A program made the translations under genes and the position numbers. From the NCBI RefSeq assembly GCF_000004075.3, contig NC_026655.2, positions 18,585,489 to 18,649,488 of the forward strand: DNA of 64,000 nucleotides, written 5' to 3'. Shown piece by piece: positions 12,101-23,629 of the stretch. A model generated the notes under the pieces. That model saw only the letters and a program-made list of their open reading frames with translations, had not been told where the DNA came from and did not search any database. Numbering within the stretch: the first letter of the stretch is position 1; each line of letters opens with the position of its first letter. This DNA comes from Cucumis sativus (Eukaryota; Streptophyta; Magnoliopsida; Cucurbitales; Cucurbitaceae).

Positions 12101-14834
12101 ATTGATTTATTATAGTTCACTCCAAAATTTAATTAGAGTGCCTCTCTAGATATACAATCTAGTAATTACTATTTATCCAAACTCTCTTTGGTAGAGTATT
12201 TAATTATTGTTGTTTTGCCCTCAACCCCTGTTTTCTACTATGTTTATTATTTTCTACTTAGATTATAATAGTTTGGACTCTAAACACATACTACTATAAT
12301 TCATACAACACTAATACGTGCATCATAAATATAAACTATTGTAATCACACTATAATAACTAACTCAACAAACTTCAAATGTCCCTAAATCATTGGTTGAC
12401 TAAAAAGTTACTTAAGTTGATGAGTGGGAAAGAAAATTTAATTTATTTCGTGTTAACATTTTAACACTACTCCTCGGTTGTGTGGATCTAGAATTTTTTG
12501 AGACAAGTGAAAATCAATAGTGAAGAAATTTAAGCATAAGATTTTCTGCTTTGGTTTCTTATTAAATTATCGATTGACCTAAAAGTTTAAAGTGATGGAT
12601 GAAGGTAAATTTAATATTACATCAATATTTTTAAAAAAAAAAAGTTTATCAGCTGAAAAATAATGACGGTAGAATTGAATGAAATGTATAAAGAAGATAC
12701 ATAGCTTTCATTAAACACTTTAAACCCATATAAAAGTAGTTTTTTTAAAAAATGTTTCATATAAAGTTTTCACCCTCTAAATTTATATCCAACAACCATG
12801 CATTTAGTAAACATATCTATAAATCAATCCAACTTCATGGATCCTCACTTGATTTTGTCTTGCATTTTAGTGGGAAAAAGTAGCATTAATGCTCTTATCT
12901 TTAATAACAATATTGAAGCATCGACAAGTCATAAAGATTAAATTGAACCCATATATATATATATATATACTGTCAGTCCTATAATAATTATATCACTTTA
13001 ATTAGCTTTAAGTAAATTGAAGAAATTGAAGGGTTTCTTTCTTTCTTCCTTCTTTTTATTTTTTTCTTTTTTTTTAAGACGAAGAAATTGAACTTACCAA
13101 AGAGCAAATTAAAAGTTTCCATCAAATTATTATTAATTTATAAAAAGTTTGTGGAGGGAAGTATGTTTTTATGTATTCTCTGGTGATCAAAAATAGAAAA
13201 TTTGTGTCCCTTTCATTTACCTCTCTCTCTTTCAAGTCTAAATGTAATGAACAAACATACTATAATGAGAAAATGAGATCTGATTACTTCATATATATAT
13301 AATATGCAATCCTGATTTAAGTCCTGAAATTTGCAGGTTTAAACATGAAGACAGATAGTTATTTATGTGAAAGCTTATGAAAGAGAATGACAAAAAGAAA
13401 ATTAAAATAATCCAGCTGGGTGTCTAATTACTTTCTGAGGAAGAAGAATAGAAGTGTTTTTGAAATTTTTATGGGTAGCCGTAATCTACATTCAATTAGT
13501 TTTAAATAAATACAAACAATATGGTTTACTTTGTTCCAATTATATTTGATACTGACAGTCTTAATAATAACAATGCATGCATGCAATATAAGTATATCTT
13601 TTCTAAAACAAATTAACATAAATTGAATCCACAAACTATGTTTAACAATCTCTTTAATTAATCTCCAGGATGCAACTGCTAATTATTTTGTTTGAAAAAA
13701 ACATATCAAATTAGAGTTAATGAATAGTTAAATCAATACATCTCTGCTAAGTTAACGCATCTTTAATTTCCTCATCATCTCTCATCCAATTTCATTTCAA
13801 TATCGATAGAACAACAAATACAAAGGAGATAAAAGTAAAAAAAGTAGATCATTGGACTAGAAAACAGACGCCTAAATAAAAACAATGCATATTATATTAC
13901 ATAAAGGCAATTGAGTTAGTTAGATCCGTGGGTTAAAGAAAAGTATATGCACTATTTTTTTAACCATTAATTAGTATTCGAGATTCTACTTGAAAAGATG
14001 AGAAAACCTCGTCATGTTTAAAAAGATAAATAGATAAACTTCATATTTATCGAGAATGGTATCAAATTAAAGTTAACAAAATGTAAACGAATATTCAGCT
14101 CAAAATCGATTTAGTACAACCCAGAAAATGGTGAAACATGAAGCAGTATGCCATGTAAGTGCACATGTTCATTTCTTTTTTAAAAAAATCATACTCTATA
14201 CTCACTTTAGATAGATAGACAAAAATTGGTGAGAAATAAAAACTTTACAATTAAGAGAAGAACAATATATCAAGATTAATTATCATAATTACAAAATACC
14301 TTAGATTATTTAGTGCACCAAGAAGGGAACCATAGTAATAATATATCCTCCCAAAGAAATATATTCTTAATACATGAAAAACATTTTTTTAAAGATTCTA
14401 TTGTTGCCCTTTGAGCCATATCGAGATTCTCATCTTAAAAAATAAAATCAAAAGATCTCACTCACATTAAAAATATATATCTATATTTTTCTCTGTTGAC
14501 CGGTCAATATAAATCGTTAGTAGGAAGAAAAAGCATATAAAATGAAACAAGACATGAAAAAAGAAGCCCAAATTAATAAAATTAGAAAAGAAGGTGTGAA
14601 GGTTTGGTTTTCTTGAAGGAGAATAAGATATAAAAATATATGAAACCCACAAATGATGATATCAGTACTTCAAGAAATCCAAGAGAATTAACATATGAAA
14701 ATAATAATACTCTGATCTCCAAATTCCATCACTCTCTCCTTTAATTTAGGCTTTTTCAATGATATTAATTAGAAAAATTTATACGTAAAATAAAAAATTG
14801 AAGTAGAGAGATCTGATCGATCGTAGATGAAATT
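9187..14834. other. Gene-poor intergenic region
   Basis: A 5.6-kb stretch of mostly AT-rich DNA. Open frames around 11.7-12.1 kb overlap on both strands, have low-complexity composition and show no recognisable domain. An (AT)n microsatellite lies at 12951-12969. No gene, tRNA or intact element was recognised. Confidence 0.5.
12951..12969. repeat. (AT)n microsatellite
   Basis: Uninterrupted AT dinucleotide run in the spacer. Confidence 0.8.
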
Positions 14835-15326
14835 TCAGAGCCTTAAAGACAAATCAAGATGGCCAATATCATGATCATCATCAGCTGGAATAATACCACG
14901 TCTTCCATTGAGTAATTGATGATGATCATCAGCTATTGTTGTTGCTGTTGTTGATGATGTAATTGTCTCAACATTCCATAAATTATGGCTTGAATAATTA
15001 TTCATCATCATCATCATACTATTATTATTACTATTATGATGATGTTCATGATGATCATCTCCTGATCTGTAACCTCTAAGTTCTCTGCTTTTCTTGGCCA
15101 AAGTTCTCTCCAGTTTATGAGCATTTTGGTGACCTCCCAAAGCTTGAGAGCTATAAAATTTCCTCTTGCAATAATTGCATGAGAAAACTCTAGCACCAAC
15201 AACTGCCTCAAAATTTGGACTAATAGGAGCAGATGAAGAAGAGTTAGAAGAAGAAGAAGAAGGTTCAAGAAGAAGCTCAAGATTAAGTTGTTGCTGTTGA
15301 TGATGATGGCGGCGTTTAAACTCCAT
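14835..15326 (-). CDS. Single C2H2 zinc-finger repressor with EAR motifs
   Basis: Small nuclear transcription factor of 163 residues, single exon. One plant-type zinc finger has Cys50, Cys53, His66 and His70 around the hallmark QALGGH, followed by [17 protein letters not shown], which is typical of the ZFP1/ZFP4 and KNUCKLES-like class. Two EAR-type repression motifs are present: LNLELLL near residues 14-20 and LDLSLRL as the last seven residues. They predict recruitment of TOPLESS-type co-repressors. The rest is low complexity: runs of Ser, Gln/His and Asn, and a poly-Met stretch. Members of this class act in trichome, flower and organ development. The exact orthologue is not decidable from the sequence alone. 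The start is the Met before FKRRHHH, and no good TATA box was found. Confidence 0.93.
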   Translation of the reverse strand: MEFKRRHHHQQQQLNLELLLEPSSSSSNSSSSAPISPNFEAVVGARVFSCNYCKRKFYSSQALGGHQNAHKLERTLAKKSRELRGYRSGDDHHEHHHNSNNNSMMMMMNNYSSHNLWNVETITSSTTATTIADDHHQLLNGRRGIIPADDDHDIGHLDLSLRL

Positions 15327-18300
15327 ATAGATGAAGAAGGTAAGTGTTAAGATGGGTATTGAAGAGAGATGGGAAATGAGAAATGGGTAATCTTGAAGAA
15401 ATGAAGAATTATGGAGATATAAAAAGGGGGGTAGATGATGATTTGCGTATGTATTTTTGGGTGGCGACTAAAAATGGATGGGGGTTTTGGAATTATACAG
15501 AGAGACAAAAGGGTTCGATAGAATCAGTGGGGATCCAATGGTTGTCGGCTCCGGTAATGGCAGCACTCAAATTGGTTGTCGGTTTTATTTATTTAAAAAG
15601 AAGAAATGGTTACTTCCATTCCTTTTCCACTTACTCCCACATGTATCCTCAAAATGTTAATAAACAAAAACATATTATCCCAAACTCTGCATTTTAGTAT
15701 TATCATAATCATCGTGTCCAGACGTTTTTTTTCTTTTATCTCTTCAATTATTATATACACTTTCTCTCTACCCAACACTTCAAACAAACCAATACCGTAT
15801 ATGATTTTTTTACGTTGAGATAACAACCGTAATTTTGTAATTTGATACACATCTAGCAAAGAGTCATCAAAGTAAGCTTTTTAAAGGCGAAACACTACTT
15901 ACCTTTTGTGGTGTTATGATCATTTACCATTTATACGAGGCTGACCTTTCTAGGGTTTCTCTTTGTCCTATTCTAAATGAAACTCGAAGAAATTAGTGTT
16001 TTTTTTCTTCTTTTTGAAAAGTCGAAGAAGCTAGATTTTAGGCTCCAGGATGTAGGTTAAAGGAGACGGGTTGGCTTCGAACTCAGTCGAGGCAAGCATA
16101 TTTGCTCTTCTTTCGACATTTTTCTTCTTCTTTCTAATACTTCTTAAATCATCACGTAACATACACATTTCAAATTCACTCTTAACATCGTATCTTTTTA
16201 TGGCTGGTAACTCTTAGTTCAAAATATAGCATAGCTAGCTCTAACAAACCTAAACTCCTTAATACGTCTTTTCATTTCGATATCCCCCGCCAATTTTTAA
16301 CAAATTATTGTCCATGTTACTGTAGATTTGTACTATATAAAAGTTTCAACAATAACTTGAAACCAATGATACGAACACTTATGTCCAATTAAGCTATGCT
16401 CGTTTGAAGAAGAAACTCATGTCTATAATTATAATGGAACAAAATTAAAAGAATCTCTAGCTAGCTATATACAGACACTTGATGTTGAAATTTAAAGTGG
16501 GTAGCATATTAAAAGGTCAAATTAATCACAGTTAAAATAGTTAGGCCACAAAAGTAAATAGTTGATTAAAACATACACTTAAACTATTTGTTATTCCAAA
16601 CCCTAATGATGGAAGGAGTTGAGAGATTACAAAATTATGGATCCAACTTCTACTAATTTAAGTAATAAATGATTAAAGAAGATAAACACATCTCTTTGAG
16701 TAGACCAGACATGCAACATCTTTCAACATTTCTCCCCTTTTTTTGTTCTATCAATAATATTAATATCTTTACTATTCAAAACCTAAATATTTGTCCTGTG
16801 GTTCATTGAACCAACCTCCCAATACTCTTCATTAATTAAACTACTCATTAATTAGGGCCACTTCTAACATTCTGCCACTTGGATATATATATATAGAGAG
16901 AGAGAGTTTTTTTAAAAAAATATTGAGTTGTCTAATTAAAGTATGTTTTCCAATTAGCAACATATTATATTTGTACTTTAGAATTGATTAGCAATCACTG
17001 AGCAATTAGCGACAAATACATTTTCTTTTTTCTCTTTGAGATTCGGAACTCATTTCATTAATTGGTATATTTTATAGGCATATGCCTATTATTTAGTTAT
17101 AATTACAAAATTATCTGAATTATTTGTATGAATATATAGTTTAATTATCGACTATTTTTTTGATAGATATAGACAAGAGTATGACTTGATTTACACTTTC
17201 CATTCGTTTTATCTTTATATATATATTACAAAAGAAACATGTTAGGAAAATTTCTCAATTGTTATGAGCTTTCTTAAATGATATTTCTTTTTATAACTTA
17301 CAAAGGTGAAGGAAGTTTATTTAAAATTCAAAAATCATTTCTTCAAGAAAAAATTAAGGTATGTTTAATACTTACATCACAATATGCTCAATAAGTGCAT
17401 GAACAAGTCAACATTTACAATATAGTATCATATATATTGAACAATATGTGTGTGGAGATGTATTTTTGAATATTATTTGTAACCACAAAAAAGTTCATTA
17501 TATAGTATATGTATGCACATTTACATTTTTTAAGTATGATGAATATACAACTTGAGATCTCAATAAGAAGGGTGGTCAACTTTCAACTAGTAAAATGAAG
17601 AAAAGATAAAATAAACAAATTATATATCCTAAAATAAAAGAATTAAACATCAATCAAATTTAATAAACATAAAAAGTAAAAATAATAAAAAAAACAAAGT
17701 GGAATGATGTTAGTAAGGAAAGATTAAATATTAAGAATGTTAAATTAATCCAAAATTAAAGTTAAAAAGGATGTTTATAAAATAATTAATAACTGGTTTT
17801 TCAAAGATTAGATGCTATGAAGAGAAACAGTTTCCATTTAACTTTACATTACTGTTTCCCCAAACATCACTTGTTATGGTCCAACAATTAATTTATATCC
17901 CAAGATTCCTTACTTCTTTAATTAATTAATTAAACAAATTAGAAGAAGCTAAAGAAAATTAGGACAAGTATTAAATACAAAGCAGCTGAATCTTGGCCGA
18001 TTACTGATCTCTCAAATGTATTTAATTTCAGCTCTTTGATTATCTTCTCCATACTCTAATGGGAAACATTTTTTTACTTAGAAACTATATTGTGTGGGGA
18101 GATGAATTTTAAATTTAAAAGAATTTTCTAAATTGAACTTTTGTCCTATCAAATAAGATAAATTTATTAATTACATGCTAACACACCCATATATTATCAC
18201 TCAATTTTATTAATTTCAATAAGTTAGTTGGAAGCAAACTGGTCAAGCAAATGTGAAACCAACAAAAGAAAATACCCCAAACCGTATCTACTAATTAAAC

Positions 18301-19483
18301 ACAGAGCCTATTTGTCTTTGATTTCAGCTTTGAAATTGGAATCCCTATCACCCAATTCCATATATTATATAATTCAGAGTTAATTGCATATGCTAATTCA
18401 ACTAATATAATCATTGGTCAACTAACCTAAAATATAAAATATGTGTATCTTTGTCGATAGAATTGTCAAGAGATTAAAGCTTCGAATATTCCATCACGTT
18501 TTATTATAGTGAACTAAAGAAAAAAGAAATCTCCTAATTCAACTTAACTATCTATGAAACTAGTTTCTTTTCAAACGACAATAAAGGATAATAATGAACC
18601 GTTAATATGTTTTACTCGACAAAGATATAGTTGGTGTGACATTCATATCGAGTAATTTTTAGTTATCTACAAAACCTTGCTCTAAAAAAACTTTGCACTA
18701 ATTTGGTGCTTTGTTGTACTGTGAAGCTTAAACTAGCATAACATTCAATGTGAGCGTTAGAGGCTAATTCTATTAAGATTACATACCTTTGTAAAGAGTT
18801 GTGCTTACTACTCTGCCTAATTCTATGGGAGAGTGTACGAGTACGTCTAAATGTCAACTCAGACTCCGGCAACAGGTAAAAATCTTTTGAGCGTGGACAA
18901 GTCGACTTGATTATGCTTTACGTTAGGTTAGAAGGGACCTTTGACATTACATTCCCTTCGTTTCAGTGTCGTTCGGGTTTAGGCACGGACACGTGTGATC
19001 TTGAAGCAGTGAGGCCACATGTCAAGCTGTGATTGGACCATAAAAATAAGAAAAACATATTTGATTGATCTGCTAAAAAAAGTGAAGAGACCCGACCCAA
19101 CACAAACACCACATCAATGGCATATCCTCAGAAAGTGTTTATGGGATCTTTCCATCTCGTCAATGATGTAATAAGGCGTAGGACCCAAAAGTGTATGCAT
19201 CAACTACCAGACAAGACAACTTAGCCACCAATGACTGCTAACCCTTTTCACTTTTCTACTTCACACCTCACATGACCTCTCCCTAAATTTTCAAAGCATT
19301 TTTTAATAAAAAACTGAACCAAGCACATGGGGTTTTACTCAAATTCTATAAACTAATGAACGTCTGACGCAATTAAATCAGACTCTGCTTTTATTTCAGA
19401 CAGATAACATAGTAATTTGATCCATCAGCGACAACTAGAAATAATTAAATGTGTTTTTAGACAATGATTGAGGGATCATAATC
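15327..19483. other. Gene-poor intergenic region
   Basis: Upstream region of the zinc-finger gene and further spacer. Short repeats such as (TA)n followed by (GA)n near 16882-16907 and ATTA repeats near 17921-17938 are present. From about 18.9 kb the base composition becomes less AT-rich and promoter-like words appear, including an ACACGTGT box near 18990. No complete gene was recognised. Confidence 0.45.
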
Positions 19484-19564
19484 TCAGACCTTTGGCGGTG
19501 TTTCCGGTTGTGTCTTTAAATCAGAGACCGCTTTGTTTAATTCCTCCTCAGTTTGGTCTCTAAC
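19484..19564 (-). pseudogene. Isolated last-exon-like piece of an unrecognised gene
   Basis: On the - strand a good acceptor (ATTGCAG) is followed by 26 codons and a TGA. The frame begins VRDQTEEELN and ends ETPPKV. It is hydrophilic, Glu/Lys-rich and looks like a genuine protein C-terminus, unlike the AT-rich noise around it. I could not find an upstream exon that joins it in phase within the next 2.5 kb. It may be the last exon of a real gene with distant or tiny exons, or a leftover fragment. The protein family is not recognised. Confidence 0.35.
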
Positions 19565-21219
19565 CTGCAATGGAACACTAATTCCCTTCACCAAATCATC
19601 AGTTTACCCTAATTTGACTCACTGAAATCTGCTTGATCTTGTACTTTGAGCACCCAACCGTTATACACAAATCAAATTTCCAAGATATGGTGTGTAATTA
19701 CGTACTTTTTCCTCGTACTTTCTCTTTTAATTGGGTTCAGATAATAAATACATGGAATGCGTCCTTGCTTCTAAATTAAAAAAATGGGTGAGTCAAAGTA
19801 CAATGATCCGGGTCACCCAATTTCAATTCAGTCTAAGAGATTTCGTTTTTAGACACCATCTGATCACTATATATATTATATTTTGATAATTAAAAATTTT
19901 GGGGTTTCTCAACCTTACTCTTTCGAGCTTTTCTTTCCGAGAAAGTGAAATGAAACTTCTTTCTAGTTCATTTAACTTACCCGTCTTCAGTACCTGCATT
20001 TATATAAAATAATATTATTTTTAGATTGAAGGATTCAAAGAAAACCCGAGTTCCCTTTGAGAAAGTAATGGTTACCAAACCTAGAGTGTCTACTGCTAAC
20101 TGCTAAGCCATTGGTTTACTAGCTAACTGGTAGAAATCACATTTAAACCTGAGATACAAGGGAGAGGAATTGAAAGGGATCATCACGTTTGGGGAAATTG
20201 TAAAAGTTGAAATCATATGTAGACAGTAATGAAGTGGGCGGACCCTCTCCCTATTCTGTTTCTCATTCAAGGGAATAAACTAACACAGGCAACTGAGAAA
20301 ATGGTAGTGGACTTCTTGTTTGTCGTACTCGACGTTTAAGATATGTAATGTTAGTGCAATTATATTGGAGATATTTTTTCTATTAAAAGACAAGATGTTG
20401 GTCATTTTGTTCTACATCTCGTTTTTTACCGTGTCAAGCATGTTGAACCATCTTTTGTGAAATTTGTCGATTCTTTTTTTTTTTTTTTTCTTTTTGTGTC
20501 TGCATAGTCTTATCGTCTGAGTGTAATTTCCTTTGCAAAAAAGATTTTGGTGCATATTTGTTCTCTTGTATAAAGAAAAACATCTATTTATTTGAGATAC
20601 ATAATTTAGGAGAACAAAATAATTTGTGCATAAGTCTCTATAAAATTACTTATTCAATAGATAAGTACTGTGTTAGAGTTTAAACTTATACTAGTGAAGT
20701 TTCCTTCCTTTGTATACATACATACTGCCTATAAACGGAAATTTTCAATCTTTGTCTGTCTCCTTAACTTTATTTACTTCTTGTTCTGTACGTTGTTATT
20801 TATCTTCTTACAACATTAGGTGTGACTCATGAAGTTAGGGTGATAAATACACATAATCTCACGTACTCTCGATCAAAAAATCTATGAACATGTTTCGTCA
20901 TCTAAATTTGATGATATCCACAAATTAGTTTGGTGTTGGTGATAGAATTATAAGTGAAAAATTCAAAAGCTTGGACTGGAACGGAGTTGATTATGAAGTG
21001 TCGTTTTAATGTTTAATCCCAACCTTTACTTTTCCATGGTTAACGTAATGTTGTTAGGATTTTGTAAAGTGAAAAAAGAGTGGAATATAGGGTCCTCGTC
21101 CAAAACGCCCATCTCTTAACACATGCCAGCACTTTCTCCGACCTTTTGAGGTTGTAAGGGTACAATTGGTGTCCATTAACTAAAGTGTGTGGATTGGATG
21201 GTTTGGCGGCATTAAAAGC

Positions 21220-21249
21220 TGCTGCTTGCAATTGCAATTGCAAGCAGCA
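21220..21249. repeat. Perfect 30-bp palindrome
   Basis: A 15-base arm (TGCTGCTTGCAATTG) is followed without a spacer by its exact reverse complement. The core also contains the overlapping word GCAATTGCAATTGC. The arms do not extend beyond this length. Confidence 0.95.
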
Positions 21250-22172
21250 ACTCAACCCATTTCTGTGCCTGCATGGCCCATGCAAAAAAGTGATTTCCCC
21301 CGTGTGCTCATCATAACCAAAGAATCACACATTCACTCCCCCAAAAGTATTTCCCTTATCTATCTCTCTATTTCCCATGTGCTTCGCTTTGTGCCTGTCA
21401 AACAGCACACCGCTTTTCCAGGCACCTGTTTCAACCTGTGGAACTCATTCTTCCACATCCTACATCTCAAAATTATACCTAAACAACGTGTATATATGGC
21501 ACTTGCAATACCCATCATTTCAACAAAGAAACTGAAAAAGACAACTACAAACTCTTGAAGGGCTGGTAAATCAGAAGCTTAGTCGGTAAGCAGTCTTAGT
21601 AAGACTAATTAACTTATCATTGGAAATCAAATCTATCCAGAAAACTTTTTCGTGTAGAATAGGCGTCTGTTTGGGTTGGGAAAAGGCAGAAGGAAAGAAC
21701 ATAAAAACGGCTGTTGAAGTATTAGAAAGAAAAGATGGATGATATAGGCCGTCCATGTTCAGTTTCAGTCTTATCATTTTTCTTCTTTTTCTTTTCGCTT
21801 GTATTTTGCAGCGGGTGCGAACTGAGGCGAAAAATGGAAAGCAAAGCAAAAGCGAGGACAAAAGGCATGGTGGGGTAAAGGAAAAAAAAGGTCTCGGGAG
21901 TTCCAACTGCGGCAGACAAAAAAAGGTTGCACCGAATTGACATCAGAAATTGACACGTCGGCTTTTGGATGCTGAGTTTTCACCACTCACTCTCAGTTCA
22001 TGTAAGTGGACAGTCTAACTTTATTTATAACAATGGGTGTTTGGAACTATTATAACCGACAATTAACTATGGCATTATCATTTCAAAACATTGTAACATA
22101 GACTATTTTCAACTAATCCTCCCTTTGTGATATTGTTCACTCTAAAATAGTCTACAATCAAACACATCCGAC

Positions 22173-22232
22173 TATATAATAATTCTTATAACTCAATATA
22201 AATATATAATAATTCTTATAACTCGATATAAA
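22173..22232. repeat. Tandem duplication of a 30-bp unit
   Basis: Two adjacent 30-bp copies beginning TATATAATAATTC, differing at one base (A/G in CTCAATA versus CTCGATA). Confidence 0.9.
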
Positions 22233-23629
22233 TATCTTGGACGCTAAGAGAGTCATCATACATAATAAGGTAGAGAACCCATTTATGCATACAGTAAAAG
22301 TACAAGGGGAACAGAGACCATCATTTCTACCTCTCCTGGATGGCACCTAAAAAGGAAACTATTACAATTTATCCTCCACACATTGAGAAGGATAAGGTTA
22401 CCTCCTTTCGTAGATTTATAGGTATCATAATTTCCTTCTTCGGTTGTGTATTCCATTTCTCTCTCATTTCATTTTCAAACACATCCCACCAATATCATAA
22501 CATAAGTTTAGTTAATAATAATAGTTCATATGAATCCAAAAAAACAAGAAAAGATGGCCACTAAGGAATACTGTGATAGAGTTTCATCGATAGTTCTTTT
22601 TCTCAATCGTATCCATGATCCTAGAAAATGCTCATTCTAATCTTTAACTAAAAAAGTAATCTTTTTAAATTTAGATCACTAAAGTTGAGGTGTGACCCTC
22701 TCTTTAAATTTTGAAGGTTCCTTCAACACTTTGGCTCCAATCAAACAAATGAAAGGAAGAGGTGTGGGTTGGATGTGACGTGGAAAGAAAAAGCAATATA
22801 AACAAGAGCATTAACTTGTTTGAGATGTAAATACGATTTCTCACAAAAGAATATACTACTGTGTTCTGATATATCGAATGGTGGTGCAATAATACTTTAA
22901 ACAGATGTCATCATTTCCAGAGGGCAAACAAAGAACAGATCAGTTTTGACCACAGATGATCCAAAGAAATGAAGTGAACTGGGTTTTTTCCAAAACCATA
23001 CAAGCAGATTTTTTTAAGTAATTTTCAGCATTGGCAGCACTGGAAAAATATAGTTTTTCACTTATTTCAATCACTTTACACACCAAATCAAGAAATCTAT
23101 CTTTTTATTGAATTTTGTATTTCAGTAATGTACAGGAAGAATTTAATTTGTTAACATATGATATCAAATGATTTCTTACATTCAGTCCACCACCATAAGA
23201 TATGACTACCAGTGGACCCTAAACATTAAACAATGTTCTAGAAAAGGAAATGCACTCTCATCCGTACGGCACTATGCAGCCTCTTATCCATCAATGCAAT
23301 CTCTGAGGCTCAATTTACACATATGGGTGCATTGCCAAATAATTCAACAATAGAAACCTCTAATCTCTTAATCAAGGACATTTGTCTTAACTAGATAAGA
23401 TTTAACAATAATCAGAACTTGGATTAAAGTTCTTCATAAAACTAGCTGTTGTTTACATATATAAAGTTCGAAAACTAGCTGTTTTGAACTAGAGAACGAC
23501 TTCCTTGCAGCCTTTGAACAGAACTTCATATAAATATAACCCACAAAGAAGTTCTTTCTCTAATTTTACACGCACACATCTGAGAAAGAGAGAGTTTAAT
23601 TATTGGGAGTTGTAGGGTTTGGTCTCTAA

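Larger units (their letters stand above)
19565..23629. other. Intergenic region with mixed composition
   Basis: Contains stretches at 19.6-20.3 and 21.0-22.0 kb that are less AT-rich than the surroundings, a perfect palindrome at 21220 and a 30-bp tandem repeat at 22173. Open frames here overlap on both strands and show no domain. The right end is the 3' untranslated region of the 4CL gene. Confidence 0.45.

Noticed and set aside
11673-12149. Overlapping frames on both strands around 11.7-12.1 kb
   Set aside because: They overlap on opposite strands, have low-complexity Phe/Leu/Ser/Ile-rich content and show no splice or promoter context.
15383-15697. 104-codon + strand frame next to the zinc-finger gene
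   Set aside because: It lies in the 5' upstream region of the - strand gene, with no homology that I recognise.
19970-19995. Possible 13-base microexon on the - strand between TGCAG and GTAAG
   Set aside because: None of its reading phases joins to the exon at 19484-19564 without a stop, so I do not treat it as part of that gene.
22340-22564. 74-codon frame beginning MAPKKETITIY
   Set aside because: A plausible-looking start, but no domain, no splice continuation and AT-rich codons near its end.
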